Source: Tatumella saanichensis (GTDB taxonomy: Bacteria; Pseudomonadota; Gammaproteobacteria; Enterobacterales; Enterobacteriaceae). From it: a DNA stretch of 64,000 nt. The DNA lies in NCBI RefSeq assembly GCF_000439375.1, contig NZ_ATMI01000001.1:1-64000 (forward strand). The letters run 5' to 3'. Positions 55,817-64,000 of this stretch are shown one piece after another. The notes beneath the pieces are model-generated. The model saw only the letters and a list, made by a program, of their open reading frames with translations. It did not search any database and had not been told where the DNA came from. Position 1 is the stretch's first letter; the number at the start of each line of letters is the position of its first letter. Made by a program: the position numbers and the translations under genes.

Positions 55817-56584
55817 ATGATGAGTAATCTGTTTGATTTGACCGGCAAACGGGCACTGATTACCGGTTCGACCCAGGGATTGGGTTTGCTGATGGCCACC
55901 GGGCTTGCAGAACAAGGTGCAGAAGTGATCATTAACGGCCGCAGTGCAGAACGTTGTGAGCAGGCCGTCCGTTCGCTGCAACAGGCAGGTTTACGGGCGA
56001 CAGGCTGTGCTTTTGATGTCACGGACCCGCAGGCAGTGGCAGAGGCGATTGAGATGCTGGAAGCCACCCATGGGCCGTTGGATATTCTGGTCAACAATGC
56101 CGGAGTGCAACACCGTCACCCGTTTACCGAATTTCCACTGACGGAGTGGGATAACATTGTCAATGTTAACCAGAAGTCGGTGTTCCTGGTCTCACAACAG
56201 GTAGCCAAACGGATGATCACTCGCCGTCGCGGTAAAATCATTAATCTCTGTTCAATGCAGAGTGAACTGGGGCGAGAGAATATTACCCCTTATGCTGCTT
56301 CAAAAGGGGCGGTCAAAATGTTAACCAAAGGCATGTGCGTCGAGCTGGCACGCTATAACATCCAGGTCAACGGTATTGCCCCAGGCTATTTTGATTCGGA
56401 AATGACGGCGGCGCTGGTCAATGATAAAGGCTTTAGCGAATGGTTATGCAAGCGTACGCCAGCTGCTCGCTGGGGGAAACCGGAAGAGTTGAAAGGGGCG
56501 GCGGTGTTTCTTTCGGCGAAAGCATCTGACTTCGTCAACGGCCATATCCTGTTTGTCGACGGTGGGATGTTAGCATCGGTGTAA
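55817..56584 (+). CDS. idnO: 5-keto-D-gluconate 5-reductase IdnO
   Basis: 255 residues, short-chain dehydrogenase. NAD(P) motif GSTQGLG, NNAG, catalytic Tyr-Lys in PYAASKGAVK, and the family-specific CSMQSELGRE and LCKRTPAARWGKPEEL, which match E. coli IdnO closely. It reduces 5-ketogluconate to gluconate in the idonate pathway. A GGGGA site precedes the ATGATG; the second ATG could also be used. idnD, idnT and idnK are not here. Confidence 0.9.
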   Translation: MMSNLFDLTGKRALITGSTQGLGLLMATGLAEQGAEVIINGRSAERCEQAVRSLQQAGLRATGCAFDVTDPQAVAEAIEMLEATHGPLDILVNNAGVQHRHPFTEFPLTEWDNIVNVNQKSVFLVSQQVAKRMITRRRGKIINLCSMQSELGRENITPYAASKGAVKMLTKGMCVELARYNIQVNGIAPGYFDSEMTAALVNDKGFSEWLCKRTPAARWGKPEELKGAAVFLSAKASDFVNGHILFVDGGMLASV

Positions 56585-56619
56585 GGATTACGGTATAAAG
56601 ACCGGTCCTGTGCAGGATG

Positions 56620-56654
56620 CGCCCGGGGTACCACCGTTCCCTGGGCGTTTTTTT
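56620..56654 (+). terminator. Intrinsic terminator between idnO and idnR
   Basis: CGCCCGGGG pairs with CCCTGGGCG (one G-U) and is followed by TTTTTTTC. idnR is thus partly uncoupled from idnO. Confidence 0.75.
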
Positions 56655-56712
56655 CTTTGCCAGGCAGACAGGAGCAGACTGCTCAGCCAACAGGATAACA
56701 ACAGGAAACGTC

Positions 56713-57711
56713 ATGAAACGAAACCGTATGTCGCTTCAAGATATTGCCAGCCTCGCCGGGCTGACAAAGATGACGGTAAGTCGCTATATGCGTGATCCGC
56801 AAAGCGTGTCTGAGCGAAGCCGACTGGCCATCGATAAGGTGATGAGCCAGCATAACTATATCCCTAACCGGTTACCGGAAATTTTATCAGGGGCGGGCAG
56901 TAAAACTCTTGGCGTGATCATCCCGTCGTTCCGCAACCAGATTTTTGCCGATGTGTTGGAAGGGATCCAACAACAGGCAGAAGCCAGCGGCTATCAGACG
57001 CTTATTGCTGCCAACAACTATGATCCCCAGCGCGAAGAAGAGAAGATCCGCACGCTACTCTCCTACCATATCGACGGTATTATCCTGACTGGCAGCCAGC
57101 ACAGCCATGGGACACTCGACTATCTGCGTACCTCCGGCGTGCCGGTGGCTGAGCTGATGGAAATCAGTCCAGCACCGTTAGATATTCAGGTTGGCTTTGA
57201 TAACCGCAGTGCCGCCAGAGAAATGACCAGTGAACTGATTAAGCGTGGCAAACGCCATATCAGCTATATCGGAGCAATGGATGATCCTCGGGATATCAGT
57301 CGTTATCAGGGAGTGGTTGAGGCGATGGCCCAGCATGGCTTGCAAGGTCAGCATTGCCAGCCGAAAGAGATCTCCTCTCTGGCATTGGGGCGAAAAATAT
57401 TCAGCCAGTTGTTGGCTGAACATCCGCATACTGATGCCGTGTTCTGTACCAATGATGACTTGGCAATGGGCGTATTGCTGGAGTGTCAGGAGCGGGGCAT
57501 CTCGGTGCCGACCCAGATGGCTATTACCGGTTTTCATGGACTGGATATCGGTACTGCCAATCCGCAGCGATTGGCGACGATTGTCACGCCACGACTGGAG
57601 ATTGGCCGCACCGCCACCCGCTTACTGATCGACCGGCTTAGCGGAAGCGAAGTGCCGAACAATCACTCAGTGGATCTCGGCTACACAATATTCCGCGGCG
57701 ATACCCTGTAA
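56713..57711 (+). CDS. idnR: LacI-family regulator IdnR
   Basis: 332 residues, GntR/IdnR branch of LacI. HTH MSLQDIASLAGLTKMTVSRY at the N terminus, hinge NYIPNRLPEIL, then a sugar-binding domain with LDIQVGFDNR and VFCTNDDLAMG. Sequence blocks such as TKMTVSRYMRDP and GFHGLDIG are closer to IdnR than to GntR as I recall them. It probably senses 5-ketogluconate or gluconate. The start follows ACAGGAAACGTC; the frame from 56617 is an extension over the terminator. Confidence 0.8.
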   Translation: MKRNRMSLQDIASLAGLTKMTVSRYMRDPQSVSERSRLAIDKVMSQHNYIPNRLPEILSGAGSKTLGVIIPSFRNQIFADVLEGIQQQAEASGYQTLIAANNYDPQREEEKIRTLLSYHIDGIILTGSQHSHGTLDYLRTSGVPVAELMEISPAPLDIQVGFDNRSAAREMTSELIKRGKRHISYIGAMDDPRDISRYQGVVEAMAQHGLQGQHCQPKEISSLALGRKIFSQLLAEHPHTDAVFCTNDDLAMGVLLECQERGISVPTQMAITGFHGLDIGTANPQRLATIVTPRLEIGRTATRLLIDRLSGSEVPNNHSVDLGYTIFRGDTL

Positions 57712-57712
57712 A

Positions 57713-57739
57713 ACGCAGGCAACATTCGCGCTGCCTGCG
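57713..57739 (-). terminator. Terminator of narGHJI (shared with idnR)
   Basis: CGCAGGCA and TGCCTGCG form 8 pairs; on the minus strand TTTT follows. It lies between the converging idnR and narI. Confidence 0.6.
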
Positions 57740-57745
57740 GACGGT

Positions 57746-58426
57746 TCAGCGCCGGGAGCGTACCAGCTGATAGCGGCGGGTAAGATACTCCAGCGGCACA
57801 CTCCAGATATGGACCAGTCGGGTGAACGGGAACAGCAGAAACAGCGTCATTCCCAATACCAGATGCACGCGGAAAATCAGTGCCACGCCGTCCAACGACT
57901 GGGCGGCATTCCCACGGAACGTCACAATGCGTTGTGCCCAGCTTGCCAGCTTCATCATTTCCGTACCGTCTAGGTGTTGGGCTGAGAAAAACAGCGTACT
58001 TAATCCGAGTATCCCCTGAATTAACAGCAATGCGAGGATTAAAATATCGGCAGGAGTTGACGTGGCACGCACCCGGGGCCGGAACAGTCGCCGTTTCAGT
58101 AGCAGTAATCCACCGATCACTGTCAGCAGACCAAACAGACCACCCACCGACATCGCCAGCATCTGTTTGGTTGCCGCAGACATCAACGGCTCATAGAGCC
58201 AGTGCGGTGTCAGTAACCCGACCAGATGGCCGAAGAAGATCCCGAGAATACCGATATGGAACAGGTTGGATACCAGTGTCAGTCCTTTTTTATCCAGCAT
58301 CTGGCTAGAGGCTGCCCGCCAGCTGTACTGACCATAATCGTAGCGTAACACGCTGCCGACCAGAAATACCGTACCGCACAGGTAGGGGTAGAGGTTAAAC
58401 AGAAATCCGTTCAGCCAGTCGCTCAT
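57746..58426 (-). CDS. narI: Respiratory nitrate reductase gamma subunit NarI
   Basis: 226 residues with five membrane helices. Heme-b histidines lie in [14 protein letters not shown] and [12 protein letters not shown]. It takes electrons from the quinol pool and passes them to NarH. It begins with ATGA overlap of narJ and closes the narGHJI operon. Confidence 0.95.
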   Translation of the reverse strand: MSDWLNGFLFNLYPYLCGTVFLVGSVLRYDYGQYSWRAASSQMLDKKGLTLVSNLFHIGILGIFFGHLVGLLTPHWLYEPLMSAATKQMLAMSVGGLFGLLTVIGGLLLLKRRLFRPRVRATSTPADILILALLLIQGILGLSTLFFSAQHLDGTEMMKLASWAQRIVTFRGNAAQSLDGVALIFRVHLVLGMTLFLLFPFTRLVHIWSVPLEYLTRRYQLVRSRR

Positions 58427-59112
58427 TTAACACCTCCTGAAGATAAGTCGAGATAACGGGGCGCAACCTGATGGCGAAAGCGTTGACGGTGCTGTTGCTC
58501 CGCACTCTGTTGACATTGCGGGTCTCCGATAAATTTCACCTGTTCTTCTTCCCACAGAGCATCCAGTGCTTGCGGAGTATCGTCACGGGCTTCAGAGGCG
58601 ATAGTTTGCTTTAGCATTTCACGTTTATTCGCCTGACCACAAAATGCCAGTAGCGGTTCAAAAAGTTCCTGGAACGGGCTTTCTCGCTGACTAAGACGGG
58701 CACTGAGCAGTGCCAGTAATGGCGCGATATCTTCCAGTCCTTGGCGACAGTGTTCAGTCTCACACAAAGACAGATATTCGAGATAGACAGGCAGGTAATC
58801 CGGCAGCTCACGGCTAGCGGGTTGCAGCCCCGCAGCCTGATATTGTTCCATCAGATCGACCATCGCTTGACCCCGATCCCGGGATTCTGCATGAACATGT
58901 TCAAACAGCAGTAGCGAGGTCGCACGTCCGCGATCAAAGGTGTCACACCACTCTTGCTGGCGATCGAGCAGTGGGGCACTGAAATAGTCGCTGCTGAAGG
59001 TCAGTAGAGACGGGCAATGTTCTGCGGTCAGGGCAATCAATGCTTGCTGCTCTTCCCAGAGTTCCTCTGTTGGGTAGTCCAGCAACAGACTGATCAGCTT
59101 GATCATGGTCAT
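58423..59112 (-). CDS. narJ: Nitrate reductase assembly chaperone NarJ
   Basis: 229 residues, TorD/NarJ helical chaperone. Landmarks: [36 protein letters not shown] (quoted in part as [14 protein letters not shown]) and [12 protein letters not shown]. It helps insert the molybdenum cofactor into NarG and is not in the final enzyme. It overlaps narH and narI by 4 bases each. Confidence 0.95.
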   Translation of the reverse strand: MTMIKLISLLLDYPTEELWEEQQALIALTAEHCPSLLTFSSDYFSAPLLDRQQEWCDTFDRGRATSLLLFEHVHAESRDRGQAMVDLMEQYQAAGLQPASRELPDYLPVYLEYLSLCETEHCRQGLEDIAPLLALLSARLSQRESPFQELFEPLLAFCGQANKREMLKQTIASEARDDTPQALDALWEEEQVKFIGDPQCQQSAEQQHRQRFRHQVAPRYLDLSSGGVK

Positions 59113-60644
59113 GGGCGATCTCCTGTTTTACCAGAGACATCAATGGCATCAATGCGGCGACTATTAAACAGATTAAACCGACTGTCACTGCCCTGGCAGC
59201 CATCACCAAAGCTGAATCCGCAACCGTTTTTCTCCGCAAAGGCATCCCCGCCCATCTCACGGTGGCCTGAGGGCACCACAAAACGGTCTTCATAATTGGC
59301 GATAGCCAGATAGCGATACATCTCTTCCGCCTGTGCCACACTCAGACCGGTTTCCACCAGTGCCCGGGTGTCCTCACAACCTTCCACCGTCTGCGCCCGT
59401 TTATAATGGCGCATTGCCATCATCCGTTTCAGGGCAGACAGGACTGGTGCAGTATCTCCGGCAGTCAGCAGGTTAGCCAGATATTGCAGCGGGATACGCA
59501 ATGCTTCTACGGCCGGTAAAACGCCCTGATAGTCAATGGCTCCTGATTCTGCCGCTGACTGAAGCGGTGACAATGGCGGGACATACCAGACCATCGGCAG
59601 GGTGCGGTATTCTGGGTGCAACGGCAGGGCTAACTGCCACTCCATCGCCAGCTTCCATACCGGTGAACGTTGTGCCGCATCAAGGACATTTTCCGGGATC
59701 CCCTGACGACGGGCTTCGCGCAAGATGTCCGGATCATTAGGATCGAGGAAAATATCCCGCTGGCGATGATAAAGATCCTGTGGGCTCTCTGTGCTGGCGG
59801 CGTCGGCGATTTTATCGGCGTCATACAGCATCACCCCCAGATAACGGATACGCCCGACGCAGGTTTCGGAACAGACCGTCGGCATGCCGGCTTCGATACG
59901 CGGATAACAGAAAATACACTTTTCCGACTTACCGCTTTTCCAATTGAAATAGATCTTTTTATAGGGACAGCCGCTGATGCAAAGCCGCCAGCCCCGGCAG
60001 CGATCTTGATCGATCAGCACAATGCCATCTTCTTCGCGTTTATAAATTGCCCCGCTCGGGCAGGTTGCCACACATGAAGGATTTAGGCAGTGTTCACAGA
60101 GACGCGGTAGGTACATCATAAATGTGTGTTCGAACTGGCCGTAGATCGCTTTTTCAATATTGGTAAAGTTTTGATCCGCAGAGCGTTTGGCAAATTCGCC
60201 CCCGAGGATCTCTTCCCAGTTCGGGCCGGATTCGATCTTATCCATCCGCTGACCGGTGATCAGGGAGCGTGGCCGAGCGGTGGGCTGATGTTTACCCTGT
60301 ACAGCGTGATGCAGATGCTGATAATCGAAGGTAAAAGGCTCGTAATAGTCATCGATCCCCGGCAGGTATGGATTGGCGAAAATCTTACTCAACACGCCGA
60401 CTTTGCTACCGAGGCGTGGCGCCAACTTGCCGTTGATTTTTCTGATCCATCCTCCCTGCCATTTTTCCTGATCTTCCCAAGCACCGGGGTAGCCGGTACC
60501 CGGCTTACTTTCAACGTTATTAAACCAGGCATATTCCATCCCTTCACGGCTGGTCCAGACGTTTTTGCAGGTAACGGAGCAGGTATGGCAACCGATACAT
60601 TTATCGAGGTTCAGTACCATGCCGATCTGTGAACGTATCTTCAT
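59109..60644 (-). CDS. narH: Respiratory nitrate reductase beta subunit NarH
   Basis: 511 residues. It holds the four iron-sulfur clusters FS1-FS4: CIGCHTCSVTCKN, CEHCLNPSCVATCPSG, CRGWRLCISGCPY and CIFCYPRIEAGMPTVC. The Trp in CRGWRLC marks the 3Fe-4S cluster, as in E. coli. It relays electrons from NarI heme to NarG on the cytoplasmic side. The ATG overlaps the narG stop. Confidence 0.95.
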   Translation of the reverse strand: MKIRSQIGMVLNLDKCIGCHTCSVTCKNVWTSREGMEYAWFNNVESKPGTGYPGAWEDQEKWQGGWIRKINGKLAPRLGSKVGVLSKIFANPYLPGIDDYYEPFTFDYQHLHHAVQGKHQPTARPRSLITGQRMDKIESGPNWEEILGGEFAKRSADQNFTNIEKAIYGQFEHTFMMYLPRLCEHCLNPSCVATCPSGAIYKREEDGIVLIDQDRCRGWRLCISGCPYKKIYFNWKSGKSEKCIFCYPRIEAGMPTVCSETCVGRIRYLGVMLYDADKIADAASTESPQDLYHRQRDIFLDPNDPDILREARRQGIPENVLDAAQRSPVWKLAMEWQLALPLHPEYRTLPMVWYVPPLSPLQSAAESGAIDYQGVLPAVEALRIPLQYLANLLTAGDTAPVLSALKRMMAMRHYKRAQTVEGCEDTRALVETGLSVAQAEEMYRYLAIANYEDRFVVPSGHREMGGDAFAEKNGCGFSFGDGCQGSDSRFNLFNSRRIDAIDVSGKTGDRP

Positions 60645-63600
60645 TGATGATCCTCCTGTACCTGATCCCTGCCTTCATCATCCAGCCACTGAATATTTTT
60701 CATTTTGCGCACCACAATAAATTCATCACGGTTAGAGCCGACGGTACCGTAGTAATTGAAGCCGTAGCTTTGCTGAACATAACCGCCGATCATATGGGTC
60801 GGTTTAGGACTGATGCGGGTCACCGAGTTGTGGATCCCGCCGCGCATCCCCGTGATTTCCGAGCCGGGAATATTGGTGATGCGTTCCTGTGCGTGGTACA
60901 TCATGGTCATCCCTGCCGGAACACGCTGGCTAACCACCGCGCGGGCGGTGAGCGCACCGTTACTGTTGAAGGCCTCTATCCAGTCGTTATCCGCGATCCC
61001 CATTTCCCGGGCATCCTCCTCGCTCATCCAGACAATGGGTCCGCCCCGCGATAAGGTCAGCATCAGCAGGTTTTCGCTGTAGGTGGAATGGATCCCCCAT
61101 TTCTGATGCGGGGTCAGGAAGTTAAGGACTTTTTCCGGATAACCGTTGGAAGGAATATGCTGCATATCTTCCACACTGCGGGTATTAACCGGCGGCCGGT
61201 AGCTCACCAAGCTTTCGCCGAAGGCCCGCATCCACGGATGGTCTTGATAGAGTTGTTGGCGACCACTGAGAGTGCGCCACGGGATCAGTTGATGCACGTT
61301 GGTATAGCAGGCGTTATAAGAGACGTGTTCGTCCTCAAGGCCAGACCAAGTAGGACTGGAAATGATTTTCCGCGGTTGGGCCTGAATATCACGGAAACGG
61401 ATTTTCTCTTCCTGCTTGGGCAATGCCAGTGGGGTATGATCACGCCCGGTCAGTTCACCTAACGCTTTCCAGGCTTTGACGGCGACCTGTCCGTTGGTTT
61501 CCGGGGCTAGCGTCAATATCATCTCTGCGGCATTGATCGCCGTTTCCAGCTGTGGTTGCCCTTTACCGGCACCTTCACTGCGGCACAGGTTGAGTTCACG
61601 TAACAACGCAACTTCAGGGTCGGTATTCCAACTGATCCCCTTACCGCCATTACCGAGTTTTTCCAGCAGCGGTCCGACGGCGCCGAAACGTTCGCTGAGG
61701 GCAGGATAATCACGTTCCACCACCATCATATGCGGGGCCGTTTTACCCGGCTGTAGCTCACACTCTCCCTTATGCCACTCTTTGACATCGTAGGGCTGTG
61801 CCAACTCCGCAGGGGAATCATGCTGTATTGGCAGTAATACCAGATCTTTTTCCACGCCGAGATGACCGGGGCAGAGGGCAGAGAACTGACGAGCTAGTCC
61901 TTTGTAGATATCCCAGTCACTGCGGGATCCCCACACCGGATCAACGGCCGCAGACAGTGGATGAATAAACGGATGCATATCCGAGGTATTCATATCGTCT
62001 TTTTCATACCAGGTCGCGGTCGGTAATACGATATCGGAGAACAGGCAGGTACTGGACATCCTGAAATCCAGTGTCACGAGAAGGTCCAGTTTGCCTTCCC
62101 GGGCCGGGGTCTGCCAGTCCACCTCCTGCGGTGACAGTCCTGGCTGATCCACGGTCTGTTGTCCCTGAATACCACTGTCGATTCCCAGCAGATATTTCAG
62201 CAGATATTCATGGCCTTTTGCAGAGGAGCCTAGTAGATTCGAGCGCCAGACAAACAGGTTACGCGGATGGTTATTACCGCTGTCCGGTTGTTCGCTGGCA
62301 AAGCGTAACTGACCCTTTTTGAGCGCCTGACAAGTGAAGTCTTCCGGGCTCATACCGGCGCTGGCGGCACGAGCTGCCAGCGTTAGTGGGTTAGTATTCA
62401 GCTGCGGTGAAGAGGGCAGCCAGCCCATACGTTCGGCACGGACATTGAAGTCGACCAGCTGGCCACGGAACGCTTTAGGATCGGCCAGTGGTGACAGTAA
62501 TTCCTCAACTTTGAGTTTTTCATAGCGCCATTGGGAAGAGTGATTGTAGAAATACGAGGTACTGTTCATATGACGTGGCGGGCGTGACCAGTCGAGAGCA
62601 AATGCCAGCGGCTGCCAACCGGTCTGCGGTCGCAGTTTCTCTTGGCCGACATAGTGGGCCCAGCCGCCGCCGCTTTGACCGATACAACCGCAGAAGATCA
62701 GCAGGTTGATCAGACCACGGTAGTTCATATCCATATGATACCAGTGGTTCATCCCGGCCCCGACGATGATCATCGAACGACCATGGGTTTTATGGGCCGT
62801 CTCGGCAAACTCTCTGGCGATACGGATGATTTGATCGCGGGGCACGCCGCACAGCGCTTCTGCCCAAGCAGGGGTACAGGCGCTGACGTGGTCATAACCC
62901 GCCGTCGCCTGTGCGGGTTCCAGCCCGCGATCAACACCGTAATTAGCCATCACCAGATCATAGACCAACACCACCGGCTGTTGTGTCCCGTCTGCCAGTG
63001 TTAGCCAGCGGGCAGGAACGTTACGGCGGATCAGCGGCGACTGCTCGACATGTCGGAAATGGGGCGATGGCTGACCGCCAAAGTAAGGAAAATCGACCTC
63101 TGCCAGATGCTGAGAGTGATCGCGCAGGGTCAGCAGTAACTCACAGGACTCACCGGCGGCGCTGGCTTCAAGGTTCCATTTACCTTTCTCACCCCAGCGG
63201 AAACCGGCAGAGCCATTCGGGACCACCGGTTCCCCTCGGGTGTCCAGAGCCACCGTTTTCCAGTCCGGATTATTGCTCTCGCCGAGGTTATCCACCAGAT
63301 CTGCGGCTCTCAGTAAGCGTCCGGCACTGTAATGACCTCCCTCCTGGGGTTCTAGCATCACCAGCATTGGCATATCGGTATAGCGGCGGCAGTAATTCAG
63401 GAAGTAATCGCTGGGATTCTGCTGGTGAAATTCGCTCAGAATGACATGACCCATCGCCATCGCCAGTGCGGCATCGGTGCCCTGTTTCGGCGCCAGCCAC
63501 TGGTCGCTGAGTTTGGCCACTTCTGAGTAATCGGGAGTGATCGCCACCGTTTTGCAGCCCTTGTAGCGGACTTCGGTAAAAAAGTGCGCGTCCGGAGTCC

Positions 63601-64000
63601 GGGTCTGAGGCACATTTGAACCCCAAGCAATAATGTAAGACGCGTTATACCAGTCTGCTGACTCCGGCACGTCGGTCTGTTCACCCCAAGTCATCGGTGA
63701 TGCTGGTGGCAGGTCACAGTACCAGTCGTAAAAACTGAGACAGGTTCCGCCCATCAATGACAGATAGCGACTCCCGGCGGCATAGGAGACCATCGACATG
63801 GCAGGGATCGGTGAAAAGCCGGCTACCCGATCCGGACCATAGGTTTTGACGGTCCAGATATTGGCGGCCGCGATCAGTTCATTGACTTCCTGCCAGTCGG
63901 CACGGACGAAGCCTCCTTTACCACGGGCACGCTTAAACGCCGCCGCTTTCTGATCATCATTGATAATACTTTGCCAAGCATCCACCGGATCGCTGAACTG
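60641..64000 (-). CDS. narG: Respiratory nitrate reductase alpha subunit NarG (partial)
   Basis: 1119 residues are visible; the frame is open to the right edge, so the first 130 or so residues, including the FS0 cluster ligands, are outside. The first visible residues QFSDPVDAW correspond to LHSDPVEAW in E. coli, so the GTG near 63985 is not a start. The Asp that binds Mo is in FYDWYCDLPPASP. The molybdenum bis-MGD fold (CGCIGQSGGGWAHYVGQEKL, TYLFSDIVLP as SSTCLFSDIVLP) is intact. It reduces nitrate to nitrite in anaerobic respiration. First gene of narGHJI. Confidence 0.95.
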   Translation of the reverse strand, partial: QFSDPVDAWQSIINDDQKAAAFKRARGKGGFVRADWQEVNELIAAANIWTVKTYGPDRVAGFSPIPAMSMVSYAAGSRYLSLMGGTCLSFYDWYCDLPPASPMTWGEQTDVPESADWYNASYIIAWGSNVPQTRTPDAHFFTEVRYKGCKTVAITPDYSEVAKLSDQWLAPKQGTDAALAMAMGHVILSEFHQQNPSDYFLNYCRRYTDMPMLVMLEPQEGGHYSAGRLLRAADLVDNLGESNNPDWKTVALDTRGEPVVPNGSAGFRWGEKGKWNLEASAAGESCELLLTLRDHSQHLAEVDFPYFGGQPSPHFRHVEQSPLIRRNVPARWLTLADGTQQPVVLVYDLVMANYGVDRGLEPAQATAGYDHVSACTPAWAEALCGVPRDQIIRIAREFAETAHKTHGRSMIIVGAGMNHWYHMDMNYRGLINLLIFCGCIGQSGGGWAHYVGQEKLRPQTGWQPLAFALDWSRPPRHMNSTSYFYNHSSQWRYEKLKVEELLSPLADPKAFRGQLVDFNVRAERMGWLPSSPQLNTNPLTLAARAASAGMSPEDFTCQALKKGQLRFASEQPDSGNNHPRNLFVWRSNLLGSSAKGHEYLLKYLLGIDSGIQGQQTVDQPGLSPQEVDWQTPAREGKLDLLVTLDFRMSSTCLFSDIVLPTATWYEKDDMNTSDMHPFIHPLSAAVDPVWGSRSDWDIYKGLARQFSALCPGHLGVEKDLVLLPIQHDSPAELAQPYDVKEWHKGECELQPGKTAPHMMVVERDYPALSERFGAVGPLLEKLGNGGKGISWNTDPEVALLRELNLCRSEGAGKGQPQLETAINAAEMILTLAPETNGQVAVKAWKALGELTGRDHTPLALPKQEEKIRFRDIQAQPRKIISSPTWSGLEDEHVSYNACYTNVHQLIPWRTLSGRQQLYQDHPWMRAFGESLVSYRPPVNTRSVEDMQHIPSNGYPEKVLNFLTPHQKWGIHSTYSENLLMLTLSRGGPIVWMSEEDAREMGIADNDWIEAFNSNGALTARAVVSQRVPAGMTMMYHAQERITNIPGSEITGMRGGIHNSVTRISPKPTHMIGGYVQQSYGFNYYGTVGSNRDEFIVVRKMKNIQWLDDEGRDQVQEDHQ

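Noticed and set aside
55771..56097. Minus-strand 108-codon frame inside idnO
   Set aside because: Shadow of idnO on the opposite strand; no family match.
1..64000. CRISPR arrays, insertion sequences or prophage blocks
   Set aside because: No regularly spaced repeats, transposase or integrase genes seen; Bor alone is not evidence of a prophage.
63985..64000. GTG near 63985 as narG start
   Set aside because: The frame continues to the edge as QFSDP, matching internal NarG sequence, so the gene is cut by the window and not short.

Overview
The window is chromosomal DNA of a member of the Enterobacterales. Nearly every core gene has a recognisable E. coli counterpart of the same length (YqiA, MdaB, RF3, ExbD and UmuD are colinear end to end from memory). 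Gene neighbourhoods known from three separate places on the E. coli map are joined here: ygiD-tolC-nudF-parE-parC-plsC-ftsP-metC-exbBD, prfC-osmY-ytjA-yjjV-deoCABD, and narGHJI. This suggests a lineage outside the Escherichia/Salmonella group, possibly Erwiniaceae; the genus cannot be fixed from the sequence alone.

Layout. 1-4.9 kb: a type VI secretion (T6SS) effector island on the minus strand. A PAAR-tipped DUF2235 (Tle1-like) phospholipase gene is followed by four tandem, mosaic copies of a lipoprotein immunity gene. Then come a leftover tail of a second effector gene and a fifth, divergent lipoprotein that runs off the left edge. 5.2-26.1 kb: the conserved block ygiD / ygiC-ygiB / tolC / nudF-yqiB-cpdA-yqiA-parE, a LysR regulator, mdaB, a PheC-like periplasmic cyclohexadienyl dehydratase, parC, plsC, ftsP, dkgA, yghB, metC, exbB-exbD. 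metC and exbB diverge around a strong Fur box. 26.2-30.1 kb: a citrate-type MFS transporter and an MHYT-GGDEF-EAL cyclic-di-GMP protein. 30.5-34.5 kb: a four-gene operon of ATP-grasp, alpha-E, transglutaminase and Anbu-type proteasome-like peptidase. 34.5-36.6 kb: a RidA-family protein diverging from a DadA-like FAD oxidoreductase, whose leader holds a structured RNA ending in T7.

36.8-44.9 kb: prfC, osmY, the tiny ytjA, yjjV, and the deoCABD nucleoside operon with CRP and DeoR sites. 45.1-47.3 kb: a PBP2 (mrdA-type) gene outside the usual rod-shape cluster, and tRNA-Phe(GAA). 47.4-51.7 kb: a nitrilase / NCS1 permease / polysaccharide-deacetylase-like cluster with a divergent LysR regulator. 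51.8-54.2 kb: umuC and umuD split into two convergent, separately LexA-boxed genes around a Bor-like lipoprotein that has a PmrA-type box. 54.2-55.8 kb: an AT-rich patch with an MFS transporter remnant and an orphan LuxR-type regulator. 55.8-57.7 kb: idnO and idnR with an IdnR/GntR-type operator and a CRP site. 57.7-64.0 kb: narI-narJ-narH-narG (minus strand), with narG cut by the right edge.

Most of the window is housekeeping. The parts most worth a second look are the effector/immunity array at the left edge, the split SOS polymerase V locus with its inserted Bor gene, the structured leader before the DadA-like gene, and the Anbu peptide-modification operon.
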